From: Rahnella inusitata_A
GTDB lineage: Bacteria > Pseudomonadota > Gammaproteobacteria > Enterobacterales > Enterobacteriaceae
Assembly: GCF_965118895.1 (NCBI RefSeq)
Contig: NZ_CBCPJJ010000009.1
Coordinates: 629,256-693,255, forward strand
Direction of reading: 5' to 3'
DNA length: 64,000 bases
The translations under genes were made by a program, and so were the position numbers. The notes beneath the pieces are model-generated. The model was not told where the DNA came from. It worked only from the letters and a program-made list of their open reading frames with translations, and made no database searches. Within the stretch, counting starts at the first letter, position 1. Every line of letters starts with the position of its first letter. This document shows positions 6,897-16,261 of the stretch, piece by piece.

Positions 6897-9800
6897 TTAC
6901 TCTGATGGCATTTCAGGTTTTGTTGCCGGTGCGGTAGCCGTGCTGACTGCGGCATGACCACCTGCAGAACCTTTACCATCAAAGGCAAACTCAGGTCGAA
7001 CCCAGTCGCTATGACGAGTCGGCTCTTGCACGTAAGCGGGCGCCGGTGCTTTGGTCATCGGTGCTGTAGCGTGAAGTTTGAAGCGCGGTGCTGCCACTTC
7101 AGTGCTTGTTGTCATTTCCGCAACCGAGGCAGTTTCCACAACCGGTTTTACTGGTGCAACAGGTTCAGCCTTCACTTCAGGCTCTGGAGCCGCTACCGGT
7201 GCCTGAATCTGAATTTCTGTTTCAGCCATAACAGCGACAGGTTCCACAACAATTGGCTCTTGCGCTTCAGGTGCAACAGCAACCACTAGGGTTTCCTCTA
7301 CCGGTTCAGCTGTTTCTGGTTCAACCAGAACAGGCTCATCGGCAACAGGCTGTTCGGCAACTTCAGCTACCGCTTCTTCTGGCGCAACTGCTGCCACCAC
7401 CGCTTCTGGCTCAACTTTCGCTGGTTCAGTAACCGGAGTTACCACAACGGGCTGAGGTGAAGCTTCAGTCGTTTCATTCAGCACAGGAGTATTTTCCTGG
7501 GCGATTTCAACCTGCTGAGCAAGTACTTCTGGCGCTTCGGTTTCATTCACATGCTGTTCATAAGCCTGAGCAACCGGGTAGGTGATCCAGACTTTACCGG
7601 ATGCCATTTCAGGAGAAACGAAAGCACCAGCCATTGGCATTGGAGATTGGGTTGGGTAACGCTCATCGCGGTAGCGACGACGACGTTGGCCGCTGACGCG
7701 CAGATGACGCGGCGAACGACGTGAACGACGTGGCATACCGTTTTCACGGGCGTTGTCATTCTGGTTGTCATCGTTATCTGCTGAGTAATTGGTTTCAGCA
7801 CCTGCTTCTTCATGTGAAGTAAATGCAGGTTCAGCAGGGCGACTACCGGTAATCAGCAATTGCGCAGCAGCTTCCGCTTCGTGATCCACTTCTTCTGATT
7901 CGAAGCGAACTTTTTGCGTTAACTGGCGACGCTGACGGCGTTGAGCTGGCTGGCGATCTTCCTGCTCTGCATCGTCTTGAACAACCGGGGCGGAGACAAC
8001 CGGCTCGGCAATTTCCTGAACCACAACATCCTGAACCTTCTCTTCCGGCTGTGTTCTGCGTTTATCATCAGAACGGCGACGGGAGCGCTCACGGCGAGGT
8101 TGTTGTTGCTGCTCATCACGGGCAACAGTTTCAACTTCTTCGGTGCGCGTTTCAGCGACAACCGGTTCCGGATTACGACGGTTACGACGCTGGTCTTCAC
8201 GCGGTTCGCGGTTGTTTTCGCGAGTGTCGCGGCTTTCGCCACGGCTATCACGATTGTTATCACGGCCTTCGCCACGATTACCACGGTCAGTGCGCTCACC
8301 ACGTTCGCCATTGCGTTCACGACGTCCGCCCTGACGACGCTGATTGCGGCGATCGTTGTTGCGACGGGTTTCAGCGGCTTCAGTAGTTTCTGGTTCAGCT
8401 TTAGGCGCTTCAACAGGTTTGACTTCCTGCTGAGGTTCCGGTGCGAACAAGCTTTTCAGACCACTCAACAGACGGCTGACAAACCCTGATTTCTCAGCAA
8501 CAGGCGCAGCAGGTGCATTGACTGTTGTGGTGCGTGTCTGGACCGGCTCTTCAGGCGCTGAAGGTTGCTCGAAGCTTGACGGCGGCGCTTCGCCTTGCAG
8601 GGCAAACGCGGCGAGGGCCGGTTGCTCAGGACGACGGCGCTCAGACGGCACTTCCTCAGAAGGTTGCAGCATTTCGGCTTCGTGAATCTGCGGAAGCAGG
8701 TAGCTCAGTGCAGAAATTTCTTCACCTTTACGTACACGCAGAACGTGATAGTGCGGAGTTTGCATCTGATCGTTTGGCACGATCACCGCGCGGACGCCAC
8801 CCTGACGTTTTTCGATGGCATTCACCGATTCACGCTTTTCATTCAGCAGATAAGAAGCAATGGGCACAGGCACGATTGCATGCACTTCTTTGGTATTTTC
8901 TTTCAGCGCTTCTTCTTCAATCAGACGCAGAATCGACAGGGAAAGCGATTCGTTATCGCGCACAGTACCGGTACCGGCACAGCGTGGGCAGATATGATGC
9001 GTTGATTCACCCAGTGACGGGCTGAGGCGTTGACGGGACATTTCAAGCAGACCAAAGCGGGAGATGCGACCGATTTGAATACGTGCACGGTCCTGACGGA
9101 CAGCATCACGCAGACGATTTTCCACTTCGCGCTGGTGACGCACTGGCGTCATGTCGATGAAGTCGATGACAATCAGGCCACCCAGGTCACGCAGGCGTAA
9201 CTGACGGGCAATTTCGTCTGCGGCTTCAAGGTTGGTGTTAAAAGCGGTTTCTTCGATATCGCCACCGCGTGTTGCACGCGCGGAGTTGATGTCGATAGCG
9301 GTCAGGGCTTCGGTACTGTCGATAACAATCGAGCCGCCGGAAGGCAGACGCACTTCACGCTGGAATGCAGATTCAATCTGGGATTCAATCTGATAATGGC
9401 TAAACAGCGGAATTTCGCCAACGTACGGCTTAATTTTGCTGCTGAAGTCCGGGCGGCCCAGCGCGGCAATGTGCTCTTTCGCCAGTTCGAGAACTTTTGG
9501 GTTATCGATGAGGATTTCACCGATGTCCGGGCGCAGGTAATCACGAAACGCACGAACGATAACGTTACTTTCCTGATGAATCAGGAAGGGGGCCGGGCGG
9601 CCTTCAGCGGCTTTCTTGATGGCATCCCAATGCTTAAGGCGGAAGGTCAGGTCCCACTGCAGGGCTTCTGCGGATTTACCGACTCCGGCAGTACGCACAA
9701 TAAGGCCCATGCCATCAGGCAGCTGCAGAGAAGACAACGCTTCTTTTAATTCAGTGCGGTCATCACCTTCAATCCGGCGGGAAATACCCCCAGCGCGTGG

Positions 9801-10199
9801 ATTGTTTGGCATCAGTACTAGATAGCTACCGGCCAGGCTGATAAACGTCGTCAGCGCTGCACCTTTATTTCCGCGTTCTTCTTTATCAACCTGAACGATC
9901 ACTTCCTGACCTTCGCGTAAAACATCTTTGATGTTCGGGCGGCCATGTGAGGAATAATTGCTAGGGAAATATTCGCGGGAAATTTCTTTCAGAGGAAGGA
10001 AACCGTGTCGTTCTGCGCCGTAATCTACGAATGCCGCTTCCAGACTAGGTTCAATGCGGGTGATTTTACCTTTGTAAATATTCGCTTTTTTCTGCTCATG
10101 GCCCGGACTTTCAATATCCAAATCATACAGACGCTGTCCATCTACAAGGGCAACGCGCAACTCTTCTTGCTGAGTTGCGTTAATCAACATTCTTTTCAT
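6897..10199 (-). CDS. rne: Ribonuclease E
   Basis: The 1100-residue essential endoribonuclease that matures 9S RNA and tRNAs, starts mRNA decay and scaffolds the degradosome at the inner membrane. The N-terminal half is almost identical to E. coli: S1 domain at about 36-119, catalytic Asp in AIDINSARAT (about 303) and VIDFIDM (about 346), and the zinc-link CPRCAGTGT near 404. An amphipathic membrane helix GFVSRLLSGLKSLF lies near 570. The C-terminal half has long Arg-rich runs, the conserved MPRRSRRSPRHLRVSGQRRR RNA-binding block, a Val/Pro/Glu-rich low-complexity region and the conserved HSDWVRPEFAFDGKG PNPase-binding tail. The start MKRMLINATQQEELR equals that of E. coli. Confidence 0.98.
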   Translation of the reverse strand: MKRMLINATQQEELRVALVDGQRLYDLDIESPGHEQKKANIYKGKITRIEPSLEAAFVDYGAERHGFLPLKEISREYFPSNYSSHGRPNIKDVLREGQEVIVQVDKEERGNKGAALTTFISLAGSYLVLMPNNPRAGGISRRIEGDDRTELKEALSSLQLPDGMGLIVRTAGVGKSAEALQWDLTFRLKHWDAIKKAAEGRPAPFLIHQESNVIVRAFRDYLRPDIGEILIDNPKVLELAKEHIAALGRPDFSSKIKPYVGEIPLFSHYQIESQIESAFQREVRLPSGGSIVIDSTEALTAIDINSARATRGGDIEETAFNTNLEAADEIARQLRLRDLGGLIVIDFIDMTPVRHQREVENRLRDAVRQDRARIQIGRISRFGLLEMSRQRLSPSLGESTHHICPRCAGTGTVRDNESLSLSILRLIEEEALKENTKEVHAIVPVPIASYLLNEKRESVNAIEKRQGGVRAVIVPNDQMQTPHYHVLRVRKGEEISALSYLLPQIHEAEMLQPSEEVPSERRRPEQPALAAFALQGEAPPSSFEQPSAPEEPVQTRTTTVNAPAAPVAEKSGFVSRLLSGLKSLFAPEPQQEVKPVEAPKAEPETTEAAETRRNNDRRNQRRQGGRRERNGERGERTDRGNRGEGRDNNRDSRGESRDTRENNREPREDQRRNRRNPEPVVAETRTEEVETVARDEQQQQPRRERSRRRSDDKRRTQPEEKVQDVVVQEIAEPVVSAPVVQDDAEQEDRQPAQRRQRRQLTQKVRFESEEVDHEAEAAAQLLITGSRPAEPAFTSHEEAGAETNYSADNDDNQNDNARENGMPRRSRRSPRHLRVSGQRRRRYRDERYPTQSPMPMAGAFVSPEMASGKVWITYPVAQAYEQHVNETEAPEVLAQQVEIAQENTPVLNETTEASPQPVVVTPVTEPAKVEPEAVVAAVAPEEAVAEVAEQPVADEPVLVEPETAEPVEETLVVAVAPEAQEPIVVEPVAVMAETEIQIQAPVAAPEPEVKAEPVAPVKPVVETASVAEMTTSTEVAAPRFKLHATAPMTKAPAPAYVQEPTRHSDWVRPEFAFDGKGSAGGHAAVSTATAPATKPEMPSE

Positions 10200-10788
10200 C
10201 TTAACTTACTCGTTATTTTTCCATTATTGACAGAGCTGCGGGCAAAATGACGTCATGGCCGGATAAACCGTTGGCCCCGAGTCTTCTCGCAAATCGTCAA
10301 CCTCACGGCTGTCGCTTGCATAGGGGCGCATTATTTCGGTAAGTCTGCTTTTGCTGTATTAAAGACACCAGCGTTGTGAAAGCAGCACTTTTATTAGGGG
10401 AATAGCTTCTGAATTTTAGTTTACAGATCTCATTCCGTTTGCCGGCCAAGCTGCAACCCGCAGCCCGCTAATTGCTTGATTTCACATTACGTCTTACGCC
10501 ATTGCTGCGTTTTTGTGCGATCAGGCAAATCTATAATTCCTGCGTTTTCCCTAACTTAAGAGAAACAACGCGGAAAGTGACTTCATTATTCCATTGCAGG
10601 CACTGTGATAGCAAGGTGACTTTTCCCGTTATGACCAAGAATCTTATTCATCTGCGAGGTAATGCACATTGCTCGTGCTTTTTATCTGGTTTTCTTGCAG
10701 GTTTTCCACGGTAGTTGCTGGTAAGCTATGAGTTAAGCACATAAAAATCTGTGGCGCGAATCGTGCCTGATATTTAGAATCCCGAGCC
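10200..10788. promoter_or_regulatory. rne leader and rne/rluC divergent promoter region
   Basis: 589 bases without a supported gene. In E. coli the corresponding space holds the long structured rne 5' leader, through which RNase E controls its own mRNA, and the rluC promoter. Next to rne the minus strand reads AATGGAAAAATAACGAG just upstream of the ATG. The plus-strand side near rluC is AT-rich with a weak ribosome site (CCCGAGCC). I cannot assign the individual leader hairpins or promoter elements with confidence. Confidence 0.6.
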
Positions 10789-11751
10789 ATGAAAACTGAG
10801 AATCCAGCTGTACAATTAATCCCCATTTCTGAAGATGAAGCCGGTCAGCGTATTGACAACTTCTTACTTAAAATCCTGAAAGGCGTGCCGAAAAGCATGA
10901 TTTATCGCATCGTGCGTAAGGGTGAAGTCAGGGTTAATAAAAAACGTATTAAACCAGAATACAAATTACTAGACGGTGATGTCGTTCGTGTTCCGCCGGT
11001 AAGAATCGCGGAAAAAGATGAAGCACCTGTTTCGGCCAAACTTGATAAAGTTGCGGCACTCACGGATTGCATCCTTTATGAAGACGATCATCTGCTGATC
11101 CTCAACAAGCCTTCCGGTACTGCGGTTCACGGTGGCAGCGGGCTGAGCTTTGGGGTTATCGAAGGATTACGGGCATTGCGCCCGGAAGCCCGTTTCCTTG
11201 AGCTGGTTCACCGCCTGGATAGGGATACTTCCGGTGTTCTGCTGGTCGCCAAGAAGCGCTCTGCGCTGCGTTCATTACACGAACAGCTACGTATAAAGAG
11301 TATGCAGAAAGACTATCTGGCACTGGTTCAGGGCGAATGGCCTTCCCATTGCAAAGTCGTGCAGGCACCTTTGCTGAAAAATATTTTGCAAAGCGGCGAG
11401 CGGATTGTCCGTGTGAATGCCGAAGGTAAGCCTTCTGAAACGCGATTCAAAATAGAAGAGCGCTACGAGTTTGCAACGCTGGTGAAAGCCAGTCCGGTGA
11501 CCGGCAGAACGCACCAAATCCGCGTTCATGCGCTACACGCGGGTCATCCTATCGCATTCGACGATCGCTACGGTGAGCGCGAATTCGATGCCAAATTATC
11601 TGGAACCGGCCTGAACCGTCTGTTCCTGCACGCGGCAGCGCTGCGTTTTGAGCATCCAAATACCGGCGAGACGATGCGCATTGAGGCCCCGATGGACGCC
11701 AAACTGCGTAACTGCCTCAAGGTATTGCGTGGAAAAAACTCGTCTCGATAA
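10789..11751 (+). CDS. rluC: 23S rRNA pseudouridine(955/2504/2580) synthase
   Basis: A 320-residue enzyme that isomerises three uridines of 23S rRNA. An N-terminal S4 RNA-binding domain spans about residues 20-80 (RIDNFLLKILKGVPKSMIYR), followed by the RluA-family catalytic domain with Asp144 in HRLDRDTSG and the GRTHQIRVH motif. Length matches E. coli RluC (319). It diverges from rne and converges on yceF, with a shared terminator between. Confidence 0.96.
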   Translation: MKTENPAVQLIPISEDEAGQRIDNFLLKILKGVPKSMIYRIVRKGEVRVNKKRIKPEYKLLDGDVVRVPPVRIAEKDEAPVSAKLDKVAALTDCILYEDDHLLILNKPSGTAVHGGSGLSFGVIEGLRALRPEARFLELVHRLDRDTSGVLLVAKKRSALRSLHEQLRIKSMQKDYLALVQGEWPSHCKVVQAPLLKNILQSGERIVRVNAEGKPSETRFKIEERYEFATLVKASPVTGRTHQIRVHALHAGHPIAFDDRYGEREFDAKLSGTGLNRLFLHAAALRFEHPNTGETMRIEAPMDAKLRNCLKVLRGKNSSR

Positions 11752-11778
11752 GTGAATGCTTAGAGCAATATTTAGAGT

Positions 11779-11808
11779 AAAAAGGGCGCGCGCATTGCGC
11801 CCTTTTTT
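11779..11808. terminator. Bidirectional terminator between rluC and yceF
   Basis: An 11-bp stem AAAAAGGGCGC / GCGCCCTTTTT with a 7-base loop and flanking A and T runs. It lies between the convergent stop codons. Confidence 0.85.
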
Positions 11809-11818
11809 GTGCCTCTGA

Positions 11819-12412
11819 CTAAAGAAGCGGATTAATACTGTGCCCGCGCAGCAGGCCCAAAAGGGCAATCAGCGGTAAACCAATCAATGTGTTTGGGTCA
11901 CGCCCGGTCAGGCTCTCAAATAATGTGATCCCTAACCCTTCACATTTAAAACTGCCCGCGCAGTCGTAGGGTTTCTCACGGTGCAGATAGCCGGAAATTT
12001 CCTCATCGTTTAATGCCCTGAACGTGACATCAAAGGTTTCGCACAATGTCTGCGCTTGTGAAGTTCGCGCATCGAGCAGGCTGAGGCCGGTATAAAAGGT
12101 TACGGTTCGACCACTGGCAGCGCGCAGCTGACGAAAAGCATTTTCGAATGTATAGGGTTTACCGGTGATATGGCCGTCGATGACACAGACCTGATCAGAC
12201 CCGATAATCAGATATTCGGGGTACGAGTTGCTCAGTGCGCGAGCTTTAGATTGTGCCAGTCGCTGCACCAGAACCTCTGGTTTTTCAGCTTCCAGCGGCG
12301 TTTCATCAATATCGGGCGCAGCACAGGTAAAGCTGAGGCCGGTCTTATCAAGCAGTGCCTTTCTGTAGACTGACGTAGAGGCCAAAAGCAGTTTTGCAGG
12401 AAGTGTTGTCAT
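11819..12412 (-). CDS. yceF: Maf-family nucleotide pyrophosphatase YceF
   Basis: A 197-residue Maf/HAM1-superfamily protein; the E. coli YceF subfamily hydrolyses 7-methyl-GTP to the monophosphate, removing a non-canonical nucleotide. Typical motifs are LLLASTSVYRKALL near the start, DIDETP, the IIGSDQVC loop and the C-terminal GRDPNTLIGLPL. I start at the ATG at 12412; a GTG four codons upstream is possible and neither has a strong ribosome site. It diverges from yceD. Confidence 0.92.
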   Translation of the reverse strand: MTTLPAKLLLASTSVYRKALLDKTGLSFTCAAPDIDETPLEAEKPEVLVQRLAQSKARALSNSYPEYLIIGSDQVCVIDGHITGKPYTFENAFRQLRAASGRTVTFYTGLSLLDARTSQAQTLCETFDVTFRALNDEEISGYLHREKPYDCAGSFKCEGLGITLFESLTGRDPNTLIGLPLIALLGLLRGHSINPLL

Positions 12413-12553
12413 AATTTTTTTCACAAAGCGTAGCGTTATTCAATCGTACATTTTAAACTGTTGGCCGCTGTGGAAGCGAATATTGGTGAAAGGTGCGGTT
12501 TTGAGGCCTTTTTCTTTGACTCTATGTCGTTACAAAGTTAATATGCGCGCCCT

Positions 12554-13078
12554 ATGCAAAAAGTAAAATTACCCTTAGCCGTTGATGCGATTCGTACAGC
12601 CCAAAAGCGTTTAGATTACTCCGGTATCTATTCGCCTGGTCAGGTGACACGATTAGCGGCATCAGTGGTGAGCGTTGATTCTGATGTCCAAACTTCTTTG
12701 TCGTTTGATATCGACAATCTGCGTCTGGCCGTTATTAATGGTCAGTCTGATGTTACTGTGACTCTGGAATGCCAGAGATGCGGTAAGACGTTTGAGCACC
12801 AGGTTCACGCAACATATTGTTTTAGTCCTGTTCGCAATGATGAACAGGCTGAAGCATTACCGGAAGCGTACGAGCCGATCGAAGTCGATGAGTTTGGCGA
12901 AGTTGATCTGCTGGCGATGATTGAAGATGAAATCATTCTTTCACTGCCTGTCGTTCCGGTACATGAATCTGAACACTGTGAAGTGTCCGACGCGGACATG
13001 GTATTCGGTAAACTGCCTGCAGAGGTGGAGAAACCTAATCCATTTGCCGTATTAGCGAGTTTAAAGAAAAGTACTTAA
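12554..13078 (+). CDS. yceD: 23S rRNA accumulation protein YceD (DUF177)
   Basis: A 174-residue DUF177 protein, first gene of the conserved yceD-rpmF-plsX-fab run. A Cys pair in ECQRCGKTF (about residues 74-78) and the acidic VDEFGEVDLLAMIEDEIILSLP segment are family hallmarks. It is linked to normal 23S rRNA levels in bacteria and plants; the mechanism is not established. It ends 12 bases before rpmF, consistent with co-transcription with the ribosomal protein gene. Confidence 0.94.
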   Translation: MQKVKLPLAVDAIRTAQKRLDYSGIYSPGQVTRLAASVVSVDSDVQTSLSFDIDNLRLAVINGQSDVTVTLECQRCGKTFEHQVHATYCFSPVRNDEQAEALPEAYEPIEVDEFGEVDLLAMIEDEIILSLPVVPVHESEHCEVSDADMVFGKLPAEVEKPNPFAVLASLKKST

Positions 13079-13090
13079 GGAGTAAGGTCC

Positions 13091-13258
13091 ATGGCCGTAC
13101 AACAGAATAAACCAACCCGTTCTAAACGTGGCATGCGTCGTTCACACGATGCTCTGACCACTTCCACTCTGTCTGTGGACAAGACTTCTGGTGAAACTCA
13201 CCTGCGTCACCACATCACTGCCGACGGTTTCTACCGCGGTCGCAAGGTTATCGGCTGA
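13091..13258 (+). CDS. rpmF: 50S ribosomal protein L32
   Basis: A 55-residue protein of the large ribosomal subunit. It opens with MAVQQNKPTRSKRGMRRSHD, which is the E. coli sequence, and continues LSVDKTSGETHLRHHITADG. It has a GGAGTAAGG ribosome site and lies 12 bases after yceD. The C-terminus ends KVIG rather than the KVIAK of E. coli, making it two residues shorter. Confidence 0.97.
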   Translation: MAVQQNKPTRSKRGMRRSHDALTTSTLSVDKTSGETHLRHHITADGFYRGRKVIG

Positions 13259-13306
13259 TATTTGCCAGCTACTTATTCAAGTGATAAGTGCTAGCAAGGC
13301 GATACC

Positions 13307-14341
13307 TTGACTCGTCTAACCCTCGCGTTAGATGTAATGGGCGGGGATTTCGGTCCATCCGTCACAGTGCCTGCTTCATTGCAGGCACTTATCTCTAATT
13401 CTGAATTAGACCTTCTTCTGGTCGGCATTCCCGACGAAATCACACCTTTCTTAGCCAAAGCCGATCCTTCTTTATCAGAACGAATTCGGATAATTCCTGC
13501 TGAATCCGTTATAGCCAGCGACATGAGAGCGTCACAAGCTATACGTGCCAGTAAAGGAAGCTCAATGCGTGTGGCGTTGGAACTGATCAAAAGTGGTGAT
13601 GCACAGGCATGTGTCAGCGCGGGAAATACCGGCGCGTTGATGGGATTAGCTAAACTGGTTGTAAAACCTCTGGATGGTATTGAGCGCCCGGCGCTGATGA
13701 GCGTATTGCCCAATCAGCAGCGAAGTAAAACGGTGGTGCTCGATCTGGGGGCGAACGTTGAGTGTGACAGCACGATGCTGGTTCAGTTTGCCGTGATGGG
13801 TGCAGTGATGGCGGAGGAAGTTGTGGGTATCAGTAATCCCCGCGTCGCCTTGCTGAACATCGGCGAAGAAGAAAGCAAAGGGCTGGATAACATCCGCGAA
13901 GCCGCAGCTATTTTAAAAAAAACCACGTCTATCAACTATATCGGCTATCTTGAAGGCAATGACCTTCTGACTGGCAAGACCGATGTGATGGTGTGTGATG
14001 GTTTCGTCGGAAATGTTACGCTTAAAACCATGGAAGGTGTAATAAGGATGTTTTTGTCACTGTTAAAATCCTCTGGAGAGGGTGGCAAGAAGGCCTGGTG
14101 GTTGAAGTGGTTGGGTCGGATTTTACAGAAGAAATTGCTAAAGCGTTTTAGCCATCTCAACCCCGACCAGTATAATGGCGCATGTTTGTTAGGATTACGC
14201 GGCATCGTTATTAAAAGCCACGGTGGAGCAAATCAGCGTGCGTTTGCTGTTGCTATCGAACAGGCCGTGCAGGCGGTGCAGCGGCAGGTCCCTCAGCGGA
14301 TCGCCGCGCGCCTTGAAGCTGTATTACCCAAGAGTGACTGA
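13307..14341 (+). CDS. plsX: Phosphate acyltransferase PlsX
   Basis: A 344-residue soluble enzyme that converts acyl-ACP and phosphate into acyl-phosphate for PlsY, the entry to phospholipid synthesis. The N-terminal LALDVMGGDFGP, the SAGNTGALMGLA stretch and the C-terminal SHLNPDQYNGACLLGLRG are diagnostic. The start is TTG, as in E. coli plsX; the next ATG would remove the conserved N-terminal strand. It precedes fabH by 6 bases. Confidence 0.96.
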   Translation: MTRLTLALDVMGGDFGPSVTVPASLQALISNSELDLLLVGIPDEITPFLAKADPSLSERIRIIPAESVIASDMRASQAIRASKGSSMRVALELIKSGDAQACVSAGNTGALMGLAKLVVKPLDGIERPALMSVLPNQQRSKTVVLDLGANVECDSTMLVQFAVMGAVMAEEVVGISNPRVALLNIGEEESKGLDNIREAAAILKKTTSINYIGYLEGNDLLTGKTDVMVCDGFVGNVTLKTMEGVIRMFLSLLKSSGEGGKKAWWLKWLGRILQKKLLKRFSHLNPDQYNGACLLGLRGIVIKSHGGANQRAFAVAIEQAVQAVQRQVPQRIAARLEAVLPKSD

Positions 14342-14347
14342 TCGTAC

Positions 14348-15301
14348 ATGTATACAAAGATTCTCGGTACGGGGAGCTATTTGCCCGTGCAAGTCCGGTC
14401 CAACGCCGACTTAGAAAAAATGGTGGATACCTCCGACGAGTGGATTGTCACCCGTACAGGTATTCGTGAACGTCGTATCGCTGCTCCGGATGAGACTGTG
14501 GCCACAATGGGCCTGCACGCAGCAGAAAAAGCACTTGAAATGGCCGGCGTCAGCGCAAGCGACGTAGGTTTAATCATTGTTGCAACAACCTCATCTTCAC
14601 ACGCATTCCCGAGCTCAGCCTGCCAGTTGCAGAATATGCTGGGTATCAAGGATTGCGCAGCGTTCGATCTTGCTGCGGCCTGCGCAGGATTTACTTATGC
14701 GCTGAGCGTGGCGGATCAATACATCAAGAACGGTGCAGTAAAACATGCGCTGGTGATCGGTTCTGATGTGCTTTCCCGTAAACTCGATCCTCAGGATCGC
14801 GGTACGGTGATTCTCTTTGGCGACGGTGCGGGCGCAGTTTTGCTTGGCGCATCTGAAGAGCAGGGCATTATTTCCACTCACATGCACGCAGACGGCCATT
14901 ATGGCAATCTGCTGACGTTACCGTACCCAAGCCAGACTGAGCCGGAAAAACCTGCTTATGTAACTATGGCCGGTAACGAAGTTTTCAAAGTCGCGGTGAC
15001 TGAACTGGCACATATTGTTGATGAAACGCTGACGGCGAATAATCTCGATCGTTCCGAACTCGACTGGCTGGTTCCGCATCAGGCGAACCTGCGCATCATC
15101 AGTGCCACAGCGAAAAAGCTGGGCATGGGAATGGAAAAAGTCGTGGTCACGCTGGATCGTCATGGTAATACCTCTGCGGCCTCGGTGCCTGCGGCATTTG
15201 ACGAAGCAGTGCGTGATGGCAGAATTCAGCGCGGGCAATTAGTGTTGCTCGAAGCATTTGGCGGTGGCTTTACCTGGGGCTCGGCGCTGGTACGTTTTTG
15301 A
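14348..15301 (+). CDS. fabH: 3-oxoacyl-ACP synthase III (KASIII)
   Basis: A 317-residue condensing enzyme that starts fatty-acid synthesis by joining acetyl-CoA to malonyl-ACP. The active-site Cys112 lies in AACAGFTYAL, the catalytic His in VPHQANLRI and Asn in HGNTSAAS. Length equals E. coli FabH. It begins 6 bases after plsX and is followed 19 bases later by fabD, in one transcription unit. Confidence 0.97.
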   Translation: MYTKILGTGSYLPVQVRSNADLEKMVDTSDEWIVTRTGIRERRIAAPDETVATMGLHAAEKALEMAGVSASDVGLIIVATTSSSHAFPSSACQLQNMLGIKDCAAFDLAAACAGFTYALSVADQYIKNGAVKHALVIGSDVLSRKLDPQDRGTVILFGDGAGAVLLGASEEQGIISTHMHADGHYGNLLTLPYPSQTEPEKPAYVTMAGNEVFKVAVTELAHIVDETLTANNLDRSELDWLVPHQANLRIISATAKKLGMGMEKVVVTLDRHGNTSAASVPAAFDEAVRDGRIQRGQLVLLEAFGGGFTWGSALVRF

Positions 15302-15320
15302 TTTAACAGGATCATATAAA

Positions 15321-16250
15321 ATGACAAAAATTGCAGTTGTTTTCCCTGGTCAGGGTTCTCAGACGCTCGGTATGCTGGCTGATTTAGCCGCTGCGCATCC
15401 GATTGTTGAAGAAACATTTACCGAGGCTTCTTCGGTGCTGGGGTACGATTTATGGCAGCTGGTGCAAGAAGGGCCCGCTGAAGAACTGAATAAGACCTGG
15501 CAGACACAGCCTGCATTGCTGGCGGCCTCCGTGGCTATCTGGCGCGTTTGGCAGCAGCAGAACGGCACTCAGCCTATTCTGATGGCTGGCCACAGCCTGG
15601 GTGAATATTCTGCGCTGGTCTGTGCCGGTGTACTGGATTTCAAACAGGCTATTTCGCTGGTTGAACTGCGTGGCAAACTGATGCAGGAAGCAGTCCCTGC
15701 TGGAACAGGTGCTATGTATGCCATCATCGGTCTGGATAACGACGCGATCGCTAAAGCGTGTGAAGAATCCGCGCAAGGTCAGGTTGTTTCTCCGGTGAAC
15801 TTCAATTCACCGGGTCAGGTGGTGATTGCGGGCAACAAAGAAGCCGTTGAGCGCGCCGGTGCTGCCTGTAAGGCGGCGGGTGCAAAACGTGCGCTACCGC
15901 TGCCTGTCAGCGTGCCTTCCCACTGTGCTTTGATGAAGCCAGCGGCAGACAAAATGGCCGTTGCGCTTGAAAACATTACCTTCAGTGCACCGCAGTTCTC
16001 TGTGGTAAACAACGTTGATGTTAAAGTAGAATCCTCTCCGGAAGCCATCCGTAGCGCGTTGGTTCGTCAGTTATACAGCCCGGTGCGCTGGACTGAGTCT
16101 GTCGAATTCATGGCCGCACAGGGTGTAGAGCAGTTATTAGAAGTAGGACCAGGCAAAGTACTGACCGGTCTGACTAAACGTATTGTTGACACCCTGACAG
16201 CTGCCGCAGTGAATGACACGGCAAGTCTGGCAGCGGCGCTTGAGCAATAA
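15321..16250 (+). CDS. fabD: Malonyl-CoA:ACP transacylase
   Basis: A 309-residue enzyme that loads malonate from CoA onto acyl carrier protein. The nucleophile Ser92 lies in GHSLGEYSAL and the partner His near residue 201 in PSHCALM; the N-terminus carries the family motif FPGQGSQ. The ATG at 15321 is used because it matches the family start and follows AACAGGATC; an upstream ATG in frame lies inside fabH. It is followed by fabG after 11 bases. Confidence 0.97.
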   Translation: MTKIAVVFPGQGSQTLGMLADLAAAHPIVEETFTEASSVLGYDLWQLVQEGPAEELNKTWQTQPALLAASVAIWRVWQQQNGTQPILMAGHSLGEYSALVCAGVLDFKQAISLVELRGKLMQEAVPAGTGAMYAIIGLDNDAIAKACEESAQGQVVSPVNFNSPGQVVIAGNKEAVERAGAACKAAGAKRALPLPVSVPSHCALMKPAADKMAVALENITFSAPQFSVVNNVDVKVESSPEAIRSALVRQLYSPVRWTESVEFMAAQGVEQLLEVGPGKVLTGLTKRIVDTLTAAAVNDTASLAAALEQ

Positions 16251-16261
16251 AAGAGGATAAT

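Noticed and set aside
7919..8489. Long open frames on both strands inside rne
   Set aside because: They mirror the Arg/Glu/Val-rich low-complexity codons of the RNase E scaffold; no ribosome sites or family features.
10472..10714. 80-codon open frame between rne and rluC, at the place of the dubious E. coli gene yceQ
   Set aside because: No ribosome site and no recognisable sequence; it lies in the rne leader/promoter region.
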